Assembly: GCA_025991245.1 (NCBI GenBank)
Contig: BQMJ01000022.1
Location: forward strand, 22,501 to 86,500
Origin: Galdieria partita
Lineage: Eukaryota; Rhodophyta; Bangiophyceae; Galdieriales; Galdieriaceae
Direction: 5' to 3'
Length of the DNA: 64,000 bases
Positions 23,294 to 33,381 of this stretch are shown piece after piece (the first letter of the stretch is position 1; the number at the start of each line of letters is the position of its first letter). Below the pieces are notes generated by a model. The model saw only the letters and a program-made list of their open reading frames with translations. It did no database searches and was not told where the DNA came from. Position numbers and translations under genes: made by a program.

Positions 23294-24649
23294 CTACAAA
23301 TCATGAAACACAAACTGAGTATGAGAATCCATATTAGGAAATAGGTTCAACCAGGAAGAAAAGTCCTCTTCGTATTCCCCTGCTGATGGAGCCGATACAT
23401 CTTCCAAGTGATTCCAACAACAGTTCATTGCAGAGTCACTATCCTCAGTTACGGATGAGAAAGGAAAAGTATGCTTTGAAATATGAACGTCTGATTCCTC
23501 AAACGGCAACCAAAAGCTGTCTGTAGTCTTGTCTCGTTTCACACGAAAACCAGAATCTTCCCAACGACTAAGAAAGGATGTCTCCGTCTCGTCGACAGAA
23601 TTGTGCTTTTTTGGTAATACTGTGCTTGACTCAAAAACTCTCAATTCTGTAGCAGAGCATATACGTTTCATGCTTCGATGGCTACCAGAATTTTCGCCTT
23701 GAGGATCAGCAAATGTATTATTGTCAAATGTAAAAACATGAGAATCCAAACTATCACTTGATACACCACAAGATAAACGAACATCTTGTTCAGATACCAC
23801 ATTGCACGTCATAGAACGGACTGCACCTTCCTCGTGATCAATTCTTCTCTTCACTCTGCTAGGAAAAGTCATATCTGTGCTGCTGATAGTTGAAACCGAG
23901 GAATCTTCACCATTTTCTAAAAGATGTTCCTGTTCTTGCCAATTATACAATAATGAAGGTTTTCTATCACATTCTGTATTATCACGTTCAAAAAGAATAT
24001 CTATTCCAGGGCTTGAAAGGTCTCTATTCTCTTGTACTAGTCTTTTCAAAGTTGCATTCCATCTGTTCTTAATAGCATTGTCGGTCCTACCAGGAAGTAA
24101 TTTCGCCATTGCTGCCCATTTGTTTCCCAATTGTTGATGGAGTCGAATAATTGTCTCGTCTTCTTCTTTGGTCCAGGGTTCTCTTCGAACGTTGGGGTCC
24201 AAATGATTCATCCAACGCTCACGACATTGTTTTCCAGTTCTCCCTGGAAAAAAATTGCCAATGACAGACCAATTTCGAGAACCAAATAATGAAGTCAGCT
24301 TCAAAAGTAGTTTGTCTTCTTCCTTTGTCCAGGTACCTTTCACAATATGGTCTTTTTCCAATGCCTTTGGAAAAGAAGCCAAGCTATCTCTTTCAAAGTC
24401 TTCAGGGGAAAATAAGTTACCTCCATGAGTAGAAGAGTTTGTAGAATTAAACCCCGAGGAAACAGGAGATATATTAAACTCATTCTCCAACAATAGTTTC
24501 TTTCCATCACCCAACTTGTGTTGATGCGACGACTCGTTGCCCCAGTTGTTGTTGTTGCTGTTGTTCCACGGGCTCACCCACAAGTCTTTCAACAACAAGG
24601 GTTCTTCACGTTCTTCCTCCAAAACCTCTTCAAGTTTATTCGCATACAT
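23294..24649 (-). CDS. R2R3-MYB transcription factor
   Basis: A 451-residue, single-exon protein with two MYB repeats at about residues 104-151 and 157-204. Each has the spaced Trp pattern (GTW...NW...RW; EPW...KW...RW) and the [11 protein letters not shown] and [11 protein letters not shown] recognition helices. These are like c-Myb R2/R3 and plant R2R3-MYBs. Before the repeats is an Asn/Ser-rich stretch (about 29-80); after them a Ser/acidic tail without known domains, possibly for activation. It is nuclear and binds DNA. The target genes cannot be inferred. It is divergent from SPCS2 (156 bp). Confidence 0.93.
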   Translation of the reverse strand: MYANKLEEVLEEEREEPLLLKDLWVSPWNNSNNNNWGNESSHQHKLGDGKKLLLENEFNISPVSSGFNSTNSSTHGGNLFSPEDFERDSLASFPKALEKDHIVKGTWTKEEDKLLLKLTSLFGSRNWSVIGNFFPGRTGKQCRERWMNHLDPNVRREPWTKEEDETIIRLHQQLGNKWAAMAKLLPGRTDNAIKNRWNATLKRLVQENRDLSSPGIDILFERDNTECDRKPSLLYNWQEQEHLLENGEDSSVSTISSTDMTFPSRVKRRIDHEEGAVRSMTCNVVSEQDVRLSCGVSSDSLDSHVFTFDNNTFADPQGENSGSHRSMKRICSATELRVFESSTVLPKKHNSVDETETSFLSRWEDSGFRVKRDKTTDSFWLPFEESDVHISKHTFPFSSVTEDSDSAMNCCWNHLEDVSAPSAGEYEEDFSSWLNLFPNMDSHTQFVFHDL

Positions 24650-24805
24650 GAACCTTGGAATAAGAATATCTGGAGATTTTTCTTTATCTTGTAAGCTTGT
24701 TGTTATAGATTATCCCACCCCACAAAAGTTGCGAGCTCCCTCAAAACACCACAATCAATCGATGGCAAAACGACACCCGAAGAATTCCAACTCTTCCCAA
24801 ATCAA

Positions 24806-25405
24806 ATGAATTGGATAAGGAGTTGCACAAGTTCAACAACAAAACGCTTCAACTTGTACGATACAGCCGCTATTAAACAAGAGCTTGATAAAAGTGTCAT
24901 TTTGGTTGCAAGTAAAGAGCCCAAACTCTAAAAGTAGTTGTTGAATATCTGATAGGTTTCTTCTGATAAAAACTTCCACAAGGATAACTTTTATACCGAC
25001 TTGAAAATAGTCTTAGGATTCATATCCTTGGGCGTGGCAGGCTTTGTTTACTTGTTTTCCTGTCCAAACCAACACTGTCAAACCAAAACTCTTGTGTCAG
25101 TGGTAGCCTTTTTTCTCATTTCCTTTTTGGGTCCTTGGATCATACAAAGTTTGGAAAAAAAGGCAATTGTAGTTGGGACTTTGCAAAACGACAATAGTTA
25201 CAAGATAAGAATAGAAACCAAACTTGGTCGTTACGATAACAACTTTGAAGCTGCTATGGAAGTCGTCAAAGGGACCCAACAAAAACACTTCAAGTGGACG
25301 GTTCCTTACAACAACTATTTCACCAATAAGGGAATTTTCCTTCAAAATAATTTTCAGGAAGCGTTTCAAAAATTTTACGAGGATAGTAAAGCAAATACGT
25401 CTTAG
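24806..25405 (+). CDS. SPCS2: signal peptidase complex subunit 2 (SPC25)
   Basis: ER membrane protein that supports the signal peptidase catalytic subunit. Exons 24806-24904 and 24956-25405 (51-bp intron, GT-AG) give 182 aa, typical length. NLYDTAAIKQELD in exon 1 is the family N-terminal signature; two transmembrane segments follow (IVLGFISLGVAGFVYLF and LVSVVAFFLISFLGPWI). The C-terminal cytosolic domain has KFYEDSK. The weak donor GTTGCA is needed to keep frame. Its stop codon interleaves with that of the opposing MIP18 gene (4-bp overlap). Confidence 0.9.
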
Positions 25406-25943
25406 GTTGCAACGTCGTCGTCTTTGTGTAAGGGTTTACAAGTACTTAGGCAGTCATCAATAACTTGCCGCAACTTGTTATTTTCCAAAGCTGCAAATAC
25501 CCTTTCCTTATCACGTAGTTGTTTGGTTATTTCTTCGTCGGATTCGTGGGTATTGTCACAAACTTTGATATCAAGTTTATAACCAGGAGGAAGCAGATTC
25601 TCGTCTCGAATCCGGGCTACAATACAAAGTCCGATGAGTGAAGCTAAACTACAGTGTGGAACAGTAGGCGTAAATTCAATCTTCACCAATCCTTTTAGTC
25701 GGCTTCCTTTTGAACCTTGAACAACTACAATGGAGTTAGGATCAACGACTGACAGTTGTTCCAGAGTATAAGGATGTTCAGGGTCACGAATATCTCTTAT
25801 AGCCTCTATTCATGGTTAGAGTTGAATTGAACTGAATTTTTGGTTGTCTTCGTACCAAATATCTTTTCTTCTAAAGAAGCGTTTGAAGGCAATTCTGGTC
25901 GTCTTTCATCACATAGCCGAACTTGTGGAAAGGGATTGTCCAT
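25402..25943 (-). CDS. CIAO2B: MIP18/CIAO2 cytosolic Fe-S assembly protein
   Basis: Targeting component of the cytosolic iron-sulphur assembly pathway (with CIAO1 and MMS19). Exons 25943-25856 and 25805-25402 (50-bp intron) give 163 aa, the exact family size. Signatures: IRDIRDPEHPYTLEQL, then FTPTVPHCSLASLIGLC with the reactive Cys in HCS, then DKERVFAALEN near the C-terminus. The plant counterpart is AE7. Convergent overlap of 4 bp with SPCS2, and the start codon is only 6 bp from the first ATG of the DEAD-box gene. Confidence 0.94.
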
Positions 25944-25949
25944 TCTCTC

Positions 25950-27356
25950 ATGAAGAATAATTCAGATAAGAAATGTCTTACCTTTTTATTCGGCTCTTTT
26001 TGTCCTCATCAACACTCACCTTGTATTAGAAATGCATACTTTGTCAACTACTTTTTGTCTCAACAACAAAGACTTGACCTTCATGTACGTAGAAGAAGCA
26101 AGACAACGATTACTCTTAGGACGATGGCCAACTGTGACCAAGTCCTGAAAACAACAGAAGAAACTGGTTTCCATGCTCTTGGAGTTTCTGAAACGACTTG
26201 TAGAGCACTAGTTGATGCATTTGACATACATATACCTACAGCCATTCAACGCAAGGCCATTCCTGCTATAGCAGGTGGTGCGAACGTAATAGTTGGTGCC
26301 GTAACAGGCTCTGGTAAAAGTCTTGCATATTTGATTCCTGTTTTAGAAAAGCTTAAACTGCAAGAAGAATTACAAGGCTTTATGCGAAAACCCAAGAAAC
26401 CTAGAGCTTTAGTATTTGTGCCCACCAGGGAATTGGGTGAACAGCTACTAAGAGTATTAAAATCACTTTCCCATCACGTCAAGTTTAGAGCAATTTCGTT
26501 ACTGGGTGGACGAGTTGGTTTTGTTCAGCAAAAAAAGTCTTTGGAAGAGTGTGTTGATATTGTAGTTTGTAGTCCAAATAGACTTGTCAAACATGCTGCA
26601 ATGGGAAACATATATTTTGGCGATATCCGTTTCGTTGTGATGGATGAAGTAGACGCCTTACTAGGAGATGATTTTGTTCGGGATTTAGATGTGTTACTCG
26701 CAAAGTTACCGAGGAAAACTTCGGAAGAAGAAAGAATACAATTTATTGCTGTTGGTGCTACACATCCCAAGCAAGTCTTTCGTATCTATGAAAAATACTT
26801 TCCGAATGCCAAACAAGTCAACGATAAACTTCATACACTTCCTGAGAATACGAAACATGTTTTTGTGAATGTTCGAGGTGATGATGCAACTCAGGAATTA
26901 ATAAGTTTATTACAACAAGAAGAGGAGAAAATGAATCCTAGAAACGCTGCCAATCATATCATAGTATTTTGTAATACGGTTGCAAGTTGCAGGTTTGTGG
27001 AGCATTATTTATCTGAAAGAGGTTATCATACCGTCAATTATCACGGAGAAATACCACCAAAGAAGAGAACTGCTTTGTTTTCAGAATTCTTAACCAACAA
27101 ACGTGTAATACTGATATGTACAGATGTTGGAGCCAGAGGTTTAGATAATGTTTCAGTAAAGTTAGTGTTGAACTTTGAGTTCCCAACTTGTGTAGTTGAT
27201 TATATTCATCGTGCTGGTAGAACAGGACGTGCTGGGAATTCAGGTAAAGTAGTAAGCTTCGTTCGCAAAAAGGATCTATTGTTGGCTCGAGCTATAGAAC
27301 GCGGTATCTCACAGAAAAAGGTACGAAATATGATAAAAACTAGATACTTTGTTTGA
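25950..27356 (+). CDS. DEAD-box-type RNA helicase, probably organellar
   Basis: 468 aa, single exon. Motifs: Q motif (PTAIQRKAIPAI), I (VTGSGKS), Ia (PTRELGEQ), II as DEVD, III as GAT, V (CTDVGARGLD) and VI (HRAGRTGRAG). The first 50 residues (KNNSDKKCLTFLFGS and on) are basic and poor in acids, as in mitochondrial or plastid targeting peptides. If translation starts at the internal ATG 26124, this part is lost. Likely roles are organelle RNA folding or ribosome assembly, as for plant RH39/RH22; the exact paralogue is not clear. Convergent with the HAT-repeat gene. Confidence 0.88.
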   Translation: MKNNSDKKCLTFLFGSFCPHQHSPCIRNAYFVNYFLSQQQRLDLHVRRRSKTTITLRTMANCDQVLKTTEETGFHALGVSETTCRALVDAFDIHIPTAIQRKAIPAIAGGANVIVGAVTGSGKSLAYLIPVLEKLKLQEELQGFMRKPKKPRALVFVPTRELGEQLLRVLKSLSHHVKFRAISLLGGRVGFVQQKKSLEECVDIVVCSPNRLVKHAAMGNIYFGDIRFVVMDEVDALLGDDFVRDLDVLLAKLPRKTSEEERIQFIAVGATHPKQVFRIYEKYFPNAKQVNDKLHTLPENTKHVFVNVRGDDATQELISLLQQEEEKMNPRNAANHIIVFCNTVASCRFVEHYLSERGYHTVNYHGEIPPKKRTALFSEFLTNKRVILICTDVGARGLDNVSVKLVLNFEFPTCVVDYIHRAGRTGRAGNSGKVVSFVRKKDLLLARAIERGISQKKVRNMIKTRYFV

Positions 27357-27549
27357 TTTTCTTTTGAACTATATAGGATCTCTTAGAGTATACTGCACAG
27401 TTGAAAAAGATGTCTCCCAACTGATTGTATTATATCAACTCACTGTCATATGATAAAAGGTTACGTGAGAGGTTTCATTCCATCCATACATTCAAAAAGC
27501 TTTGATACTTATTGTTTATAAACAAAAGACGATCTTTCATCGTACATCT

Positions 27550-29241
27550 CTAACCCAAGTTCCTTTCTAACCTCCGTGCAAGAGGTCTTTCAGGATCGAC
27601 ACCAGGCATCTTTTCGACACTTGCTAGTTCTTGACTTCGTTTCCAATATATGGCTGCTCTATCGAAATAACCAAACATTTCCTCCACTTGTGCCCAATCC
27701 TTCCAAGTACAGGCTTCAAAAGGCTTCGCATTGATTGCTCTCGAGAAATAATGTCTAGCACTATCTAAATCTCCACAATCTGCTTCCAACTTTGCAAAGC
27801 TTCGCCATAACCAACCATGATGATCTTCTAAATCAATAGCAAAGGTCAGTAGCTTGCGTGCTCTATCCTTATATCCTTGTTTCCATTCAAAAAGTGCCCA
27901 TGAATGAAGTAAAGCAGTATAGTGTTCATTTCCTTTGCTTTCTTTGGCTCCCAACATGTAGAGACGACGTGCCTCTTCAATATTTCCATGATAGGCTTCG
28001 AGTTGTGCCCAACATTGATAGGCATACGATACAGTAGGTTGAAGAACAATACCTTGTTGAAATTTTTCACGAGCCAAATCAAACTCACTTTGACTCAAAA
28101 GAAGCTTTCCCCATGCACACCACAACTCACCATCGTACGGATGATATTTGGTTGCTGCTTCGTATAGAAACAGGGCCTTGTCGATTTGCTGATCATTTTC
28201 TTCCAATCTCGCCCAGGCCTGCCATAACTGAACTGCAGCAAAAGGATCTATCTCCGTTCCCATGCGATAACATTCTCTTGCTCTGTCTAAATTGCCTTCA
28301 CGCTCTTCAAGCTGTCCTAAACTCAACCAGCTTAACGTATGTCTCGAGTCTAACTCTACTGCAGTAGACAAATATTTCCGAGATAGTTCAGAGTTGCCTG
28401 CCTTAAACTCTAAAACACCCAAGGCGTGACAAAACTGTGCGTTTTCGGGATATTTCTCTTTCCCACACAAAAGAACTTTGCGTGCCTCTTCAGCATTTCC
28501 TTGTCTATCATACAAAACACCCAAAGCATGCAAAAGATATCGGTTTTCAGGATTTCTTTCTAAACCATTCAATAAAAGGTCTAAAGCTGTTTCTACGTTG
28601 CCCAGACTATACTCCATCGCTCCCCATGAATGGTATACAGAAGCCAACTTGGGATTGGCTTTAAGAGCTTTCTGAAAAAGTTCCCTCGCTTCATTATATC
28701 TCTTGCGAAACTTTTGCAAGTCTGCCCAGCCTTGCCACAACAACGCATTCTCAGGATTGTGTTGCAGAGATTCTTGAAAAACTTTAGCTGCTTCGTCCAA
28801 CTGGTGTTTCTTTCTAGACAAAACAAGGGCTAGTTTCATCCATACTGCACCACTTCGAGGCTTCTCTTTTGCAACGCTTCGGAGTAGTCTGATTGCTTCA
28901 TCATAATGTCCTTCTTTCTCAAGGCTGGTTGCCAAAGCAACGCGAGTATCCGTCTCAAACTTGGAGACTCTTTCAGAAAATCCTCTTTTATTTGAGTATG
29001 TTCTGGAAGAAAATTCCTTAGACTCAAAATCATCCTTTTTGGCTTGCGCAGTCGGTTTGTTCAGTCTCGGTAGTACTTGAGAAAAGATGTGACAGTGCCG
29101 TGGTACCAAGTGGTAGACTTGCTTTGGAATAAATGAACATGCAGTCAACTGTTTCAAAACGAGCTGTTCAACTTTGGTATGTCTGCCACTGCCAAACGTA
29201 CAAACAAAGGTACATTCCTTATAAAGTCGTTGCGCCTTCAT
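27550..29241 (-). CDS. HAT/TPR-repeat plastid RNA factor, MBB1/HCF107-like
   Basis: A 563-residue, single-exon protein. The first about 75 residues (Arg/Lys/Ser-rich with Cys) suit a plastid transit peptide. From about residue 100 to the end there are some 12 helical repeats with the half-a-TPR pattern (WxxWAxLExxxGNxxxARxLFxxA). The repeat spacing and endings are those of Chlamydomonas MBB1 and Arabidopsis HCF107, which bind and protect the 5' ends of psbB-psbT-psbH transcripts. Red algal plastids have these genes, so the same role is likely but inferred. Its start codon lies 28 bp from the divergent lipid-transfer gene. Confidence 0.82.
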   Translation of the reverse strand: MKAQRLYKECTFVCTFGSGRHTKVEQLVLKQLTACSFIPKQVYHLVPRHCHIFSQVLPRLNKPTAQAKKDDFESKEFSSRTYSNKRGFSERVSKFETDTRVALATSLEKEGHYDEAIRLLRSVAKEKPRSGAVWMKLALVLSRKKHQLDEAAKVFQESLQHNPENALLWQGWADLQKFRKRYNEARELFQKALKANPKLASVYHSWGAMEYSLGNVETALDLLLNGLERNPENRYLLHALGVLYDRQGNAEEARKVLLCGKEKYPENAQFCHALGVLEFKAGNSELSRKYLSTAVELDSRHTLSWLSLGQLEEREGNLDRARECYRMGTEIDPFAAVQLWQAWARLEENDQQIDKALFLYEAATKYHPYDGELWCAWGKLLLSQSEFDLAREKFQQGIVLQPTVSYAYQCWAQLEAYHGNIEEARRLYMLGAKESKGNEHYTALLHSWALFEWKQGYKDRARKLLTFAIDLEDHHGWLWRSFAKLEADCGDLDSARHYFSRAINAKPFEACTWKDWAQVEEMFGYFDRAAIYWKRSQELASVEKMPGVDPERPLARRLERNLG

Positions 29242-29269
29242 ACAACTACAATTTGGAAAGATTCCAGAA

Positions 29270-30399
29270 ATGAGTCATTTCACTTGGGAGCAGTTACTGG
29301 TGAGTGTTGACATAATAGAAAGTGGACAAGACATTTTGTTCAACTTGTCGAAAAACTTAGGAGAAGTTCGAAGCAGTAGAATTTCCAGAAAGGAACGGAA
29401 AGCAAGATGAATTGCCTGTAAGTATTGTGCAGACGTGTTAGTTCCACAGTTTGGGTCTTACTTGTTTCTGGATAGCAAGTTTCTAGTTTTGTTGAAGCCT
29501 GCTTGGAAATGGGAAAATTCTTTAGTAAATATTGTTTAGTCGCCTATGTGATAAGATGTTGACGAGGCTTCTTTTTCCAATTAGATCTTTTGGGAAGGGC
29601 TTTCAGTTTTGTACAGAAGGACATTTTCAGCAAGGCAAAGATAGTTCAAGATTATGGAGAAAGGTTTCTTCCTGAAAAAGGTTAATTGATTATTCGACAT
29701 CTTCTTATTGTAAATTAAGCATGAAACAGGTTCTCTACAAGAAATAGTAGAACAGGAGTTGTCTAACGGTGCGTTTCCATATTGTTTGAAACCCCATTTT
29801 TTCTTTGTTCAAACCTGTTTCAAGGTGCTTGTGCTGTCAATGAACCTCCTTCTTGTTCACGAACTGTGTTGAGGTGACGATCGATTGTGTCTCTTCTTGT
29901 GTTCATATATTCATGTATTCATATTGCAATAGATTGTTATGGGCAACTCACTTTTTGTATGTTTTGGTTCAAAAACTTACCCTTGATGAAACCACTCCTC
30001 TACGCAGCTGTATAAGAGAAGCTTATGATGTAGCACTCAAGGAGCATCATTCATGGTATGCAAATTTGTATTATGGCCACTACAGTTGAGAAATGCTAAC
30101 ATGATGTAGGGCTATACAGAAGACAGTACATGCAGCTCTCGTTTTTCTGCCGTCGAGAGAATTTTTCTATAGAAAAATAGGTGCGAGTTGGATAATAACA
30201 TTGGACTATATGTTTACGAAACCAACAATAGGTGTAGATATTCATAAGAGAGATTCCTATATGAAGAGAGGAGACAAAGCTCTTGGTAAGGAACAAAGAA
30301 AATAACTAAGATGCAATCGATATATAATATGTGATAGGCACAATTGTCGAAAGAATGTATCATTTCTATGAAAAAAACGGTCTTTTGCAGTTACCATGA
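29270..30399 (+). CDS. glycolipid/ceramide-1-phosphate transfer protein, ACD11/CPTP-like
   Basis: A soluble sphingolipid transfer protein of 209 aa in ten tiny exons: 29270-29299, 29361-29417, 29476-29524, 29585-29680, 29730-29768, 29825-29873, 29933-30055, 30110-30180, 30232-30285, 30338-30399. Introns are 49-61 bp, GT-AG, and every join keeps frame. The GLTP fold is clear: FVEACLEMGKFF, LLGRAFSFV, RLLW, and the helix EHHSWAIQKTVHAALVFLP. Head-group residues align with ACD11: D58 and K62, R103 and R107, H145/H146; the two Arg point to a phosphate head group (ceramide-1-phosphate) rather than a sugar. It is convergent with GlnRS (7 bp between stops). Confidence 0.9.
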
Positions 30400-30406
30400 A
30401 GACTTT

Positions 30407-33161
30407 TTACCGACTGCCTTTCAAAGTTACTGTTCTATTGAATACAATTCTCGTAGGTATCGTAGAGTCCTTATCACAACAGAAAAATCCCAGTCTTTCA
30501 AACTGAAATATGTCTCCAGGATGAATGTTCTTAGCCGCATCGTATTCCAACAGTGCCTTTTCTTTTACAATCTCGCTTTCAGGATTGATATCATTCAGCC
30601 ATGCATCGCCCTTTATAAAACCGGGTTGTTCAGAGAGAAACAAATTGTTGTAGAGTCGAACTTCAACTGAAGTTGAAAACTTTGTCGACGCAACCCAATG
30701 AAGGACACCCTTTGGTTTTTGAGTTTTGTCAGGGTCATAAGATGCCACAATAAACTCGATTTTGGAAGGATCTTCAGCGCTCCACTTTATATCTTTGGCT
30801 TTAATAGGATACGCATAACGTAACAAAACAGTCTATGTTAAAGAAAAAAAATGTGAATACCCAACTAGATATGAATGCCTAAGGATACAGAACTTACCTT
30901 TCCTGGCGCTAAACCAAAGAAATCTCTTTCATCCTGTAGACGAAAGTCGCTCTTCTCGATAAAAACTTCTTTCGTAAAGGGTGACGTATGATTTCCCTTC
31001 CTTTCATCCTTTGGATGGTTAGGTACTTGAAGCCACTCGACATGATCCTCTGGAAGGTTTTCAATAATTATCTATCAAAGAAATGCAGTCGATATGTTTT
31101 CTTTTGAATAAGAAGATGCTTACTTTCAAAGGTTCCAAGACACACATCCTTCGAAGAACTTGAGGATCTAAGCACGTACGGCAGGCATTCTCCAATTTAT
31201 GAAAACCAATCAAATTGTCACCACGAGTAACTCCTACCGAGGCACAAAATTTTCGAAGTGCTTCTGGTGGAAATCCTCTACGTCTTAGACCCATCAAGGT
31301 AGGCATTCGAGGATCATCCCAGCCTCTCACATATCCTTTATCTACCAAGAAAGTCAATTTTCTCTTTGAAACGACTGTATGTGTTACAACAAGTCGAGAA
31401 AATTCCCAAACAAATGGACGATACAGATCAAGCGCTGCCAATAACCAATAATAAGAGTCACGACGTATCTCAAACTCAAGAGTACATAGAGAATGTGTTA
31501 TCCACTCCAAAGAGTCGACAATACAATGAGCAAAGTCATAAGATGGATAAATACACCACTTATCACCGCTATGAGGATGTCGCTTGTATCGAATACGATA
31601 AGCAATTGGATCTTGCATACATGGATTCGGATGTTGCATATCGATTTTCATTCTTAGAATGGCTGCTCCTTCTTCGAACTTTCCAAACTTCATATCTTCA
31701 AACAGTCTTAGAGACTCTTCTATAGGTCTATTTCTCCAAGGAGAGTCTTGTTTCTTCTCTCGGTATTGTGAAATTTCATCTGGTTTCAAATGACAAACGT
31801 ATGCCTTATCTCGCTTGATGAGTTCAACAGCTAACTCGTATAGTTGGTCAAAGTAGTCAGAAGTAAAAGTTATCTTTGCCGGCTCATAACCTAACCATCT
31901 GACAGACTCTTCGATGCTCTTGATAAACTCTTCTCTTTCTGCTTCAGGATTCGTATCATCATAACGAAGAATACAAATGCCATTTTCTTTTTGTGCGTAA
32001 CCAAAATTCAAAAACATAGACTTGGCATGGCCAATATGTAAAAAGCCTTTTCATACGAATCAATCCAAAATCACAAACTTTCAACAGTATCAATATACCA
32101 TTTGGTTCCGGAGGAAAACGACAAATCACTTTCCCTCCAGTGGCTAAACGATGTCTCTCTAAAAGCTCAGGTGTGTTCCTTGCAGTTTCTAAATCTCTAG
32201 CTGACATTATGTTTGGAATACCCGCAAAAGGATCCCAATTCTCCTCTTCATCCTAGACAAATAAGATAGCAGATCAATATCAACGCGATGGACAAAGTTA
32301 TCTGTATATCAACTTGCCTTGTAAGCTTCCTTTTTCTTCAATGTCTTCACTTCATTGGTTTCTCCTTGAGTCTATCAATATGTCTATCAGTCGTTTCTCA
32401 AACACAATACAAATAGCTCTCTCACTTTTTCAGAAATGGACAGACTATTGAGCATATCTTGCAACTGTCTCTCCACTTCGAAGCGGACCGACTTGGCATC
32501 TGCAAAACGTAAACTGGTCAACACTTGTTTCACGAGAATTCCAATATTGGTACGACTCCTAAAGAGTTAAAGTATATATGTAAAGAAGAATGTAACAAGA
32601 TGCTATAACAAACCCTTTTGTCTCCACAAGACTGCGGTTTTCTTCTAGTACTATTTTTACCTTTTCACAAATGTCTTCCTTTGTAACAGTCACACCAACT
32701 CCAGCATGTTGTTCCAAAATAGATTCTTCGACCTTTTCTACATTCCATTAGATAGTTGACTTTACCACAATTGTTTGCAAAAAGTCTTGCCTTCTCCAAC
32801 GGAAACCAAAAACTCTATTGCGGCGTCTAACTGTGCTTTCGTAGTTATACGTTCTTCACCGATCATCTGAAACAGTAAACTTCTGTTGGCCAAAGGAAGC
32901 TTAGGTTGAGTGACCGCATTGTATAATAAGAGACATTTGTTTTTGTTTCTTTCATTTTCTATTTACAAAAATAATGTTACTTGATCACAGATGAAAAGAT
33001 ATTGGATTGAACACTTTACCATTGGTAACTAGAGAAGCACTTCGCAGGGCTTCCAAAGTAGAAAAATAGACCTTTTCGTTTCTTGCTGCAGTTTTTGCTA
33101 GCTTTTCTTCCATTCCAAAGGAAAGAAGTTTGCCTAGTCGTTCTTCATAGGCTTCAGACAT
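30407..33161 (-). CDS. QARS1: glutaminyl-tRNA synthetase, cytosolic
   Basis: Class I synthetase that charges tRNA-Gln. Exons on the minus strand: 33161-33020, 32958-32791, 32737-32614, 32558-32426, 32371-32318, 32252-32099, 32046-31124, 31071-30898, 30832-30407, giving 765 aa (human 775). The eukaryotic N-terminal domain is present (LLLYNAVTQPKLPL). The catalytic core has PPEPNG then FLHIGHAKS (HIGH motif, split by an intron) and VVSKRKL in place of KMSKS. The C-terminal two-barrel anticodon domain ends LKGSR. Two introns, 32738-32790 and 32253-32317, begin with GC (GCAAG) instead of GT. Confidence 0.95.
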
Positions 33162-33381
33162 TGGTATCAGAGAGTGAGAATCGACAATTAACTTTTTCTA
33201 ATGATGCCAACAATATATTACATTTCAAGATAAAATGTCTTCACTAACACAAATAACTTTTTATTTATACAACCACTCCAATATATTTGTTCATTTAGAT
33301 GATAGTAAAAGTTGCTAACCCGAAACATTGTTACTTCATTGATCTAGTCCAAGTTGGAGTTTCGGGGGACGTCTAGAGAAA

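Noticed and set aside
24541-24565. Trinucleotide run resembling an expanded repeat
   Set aside because: It simply codes for an Asn/Ser stretch in the MYB protein N-terminus.
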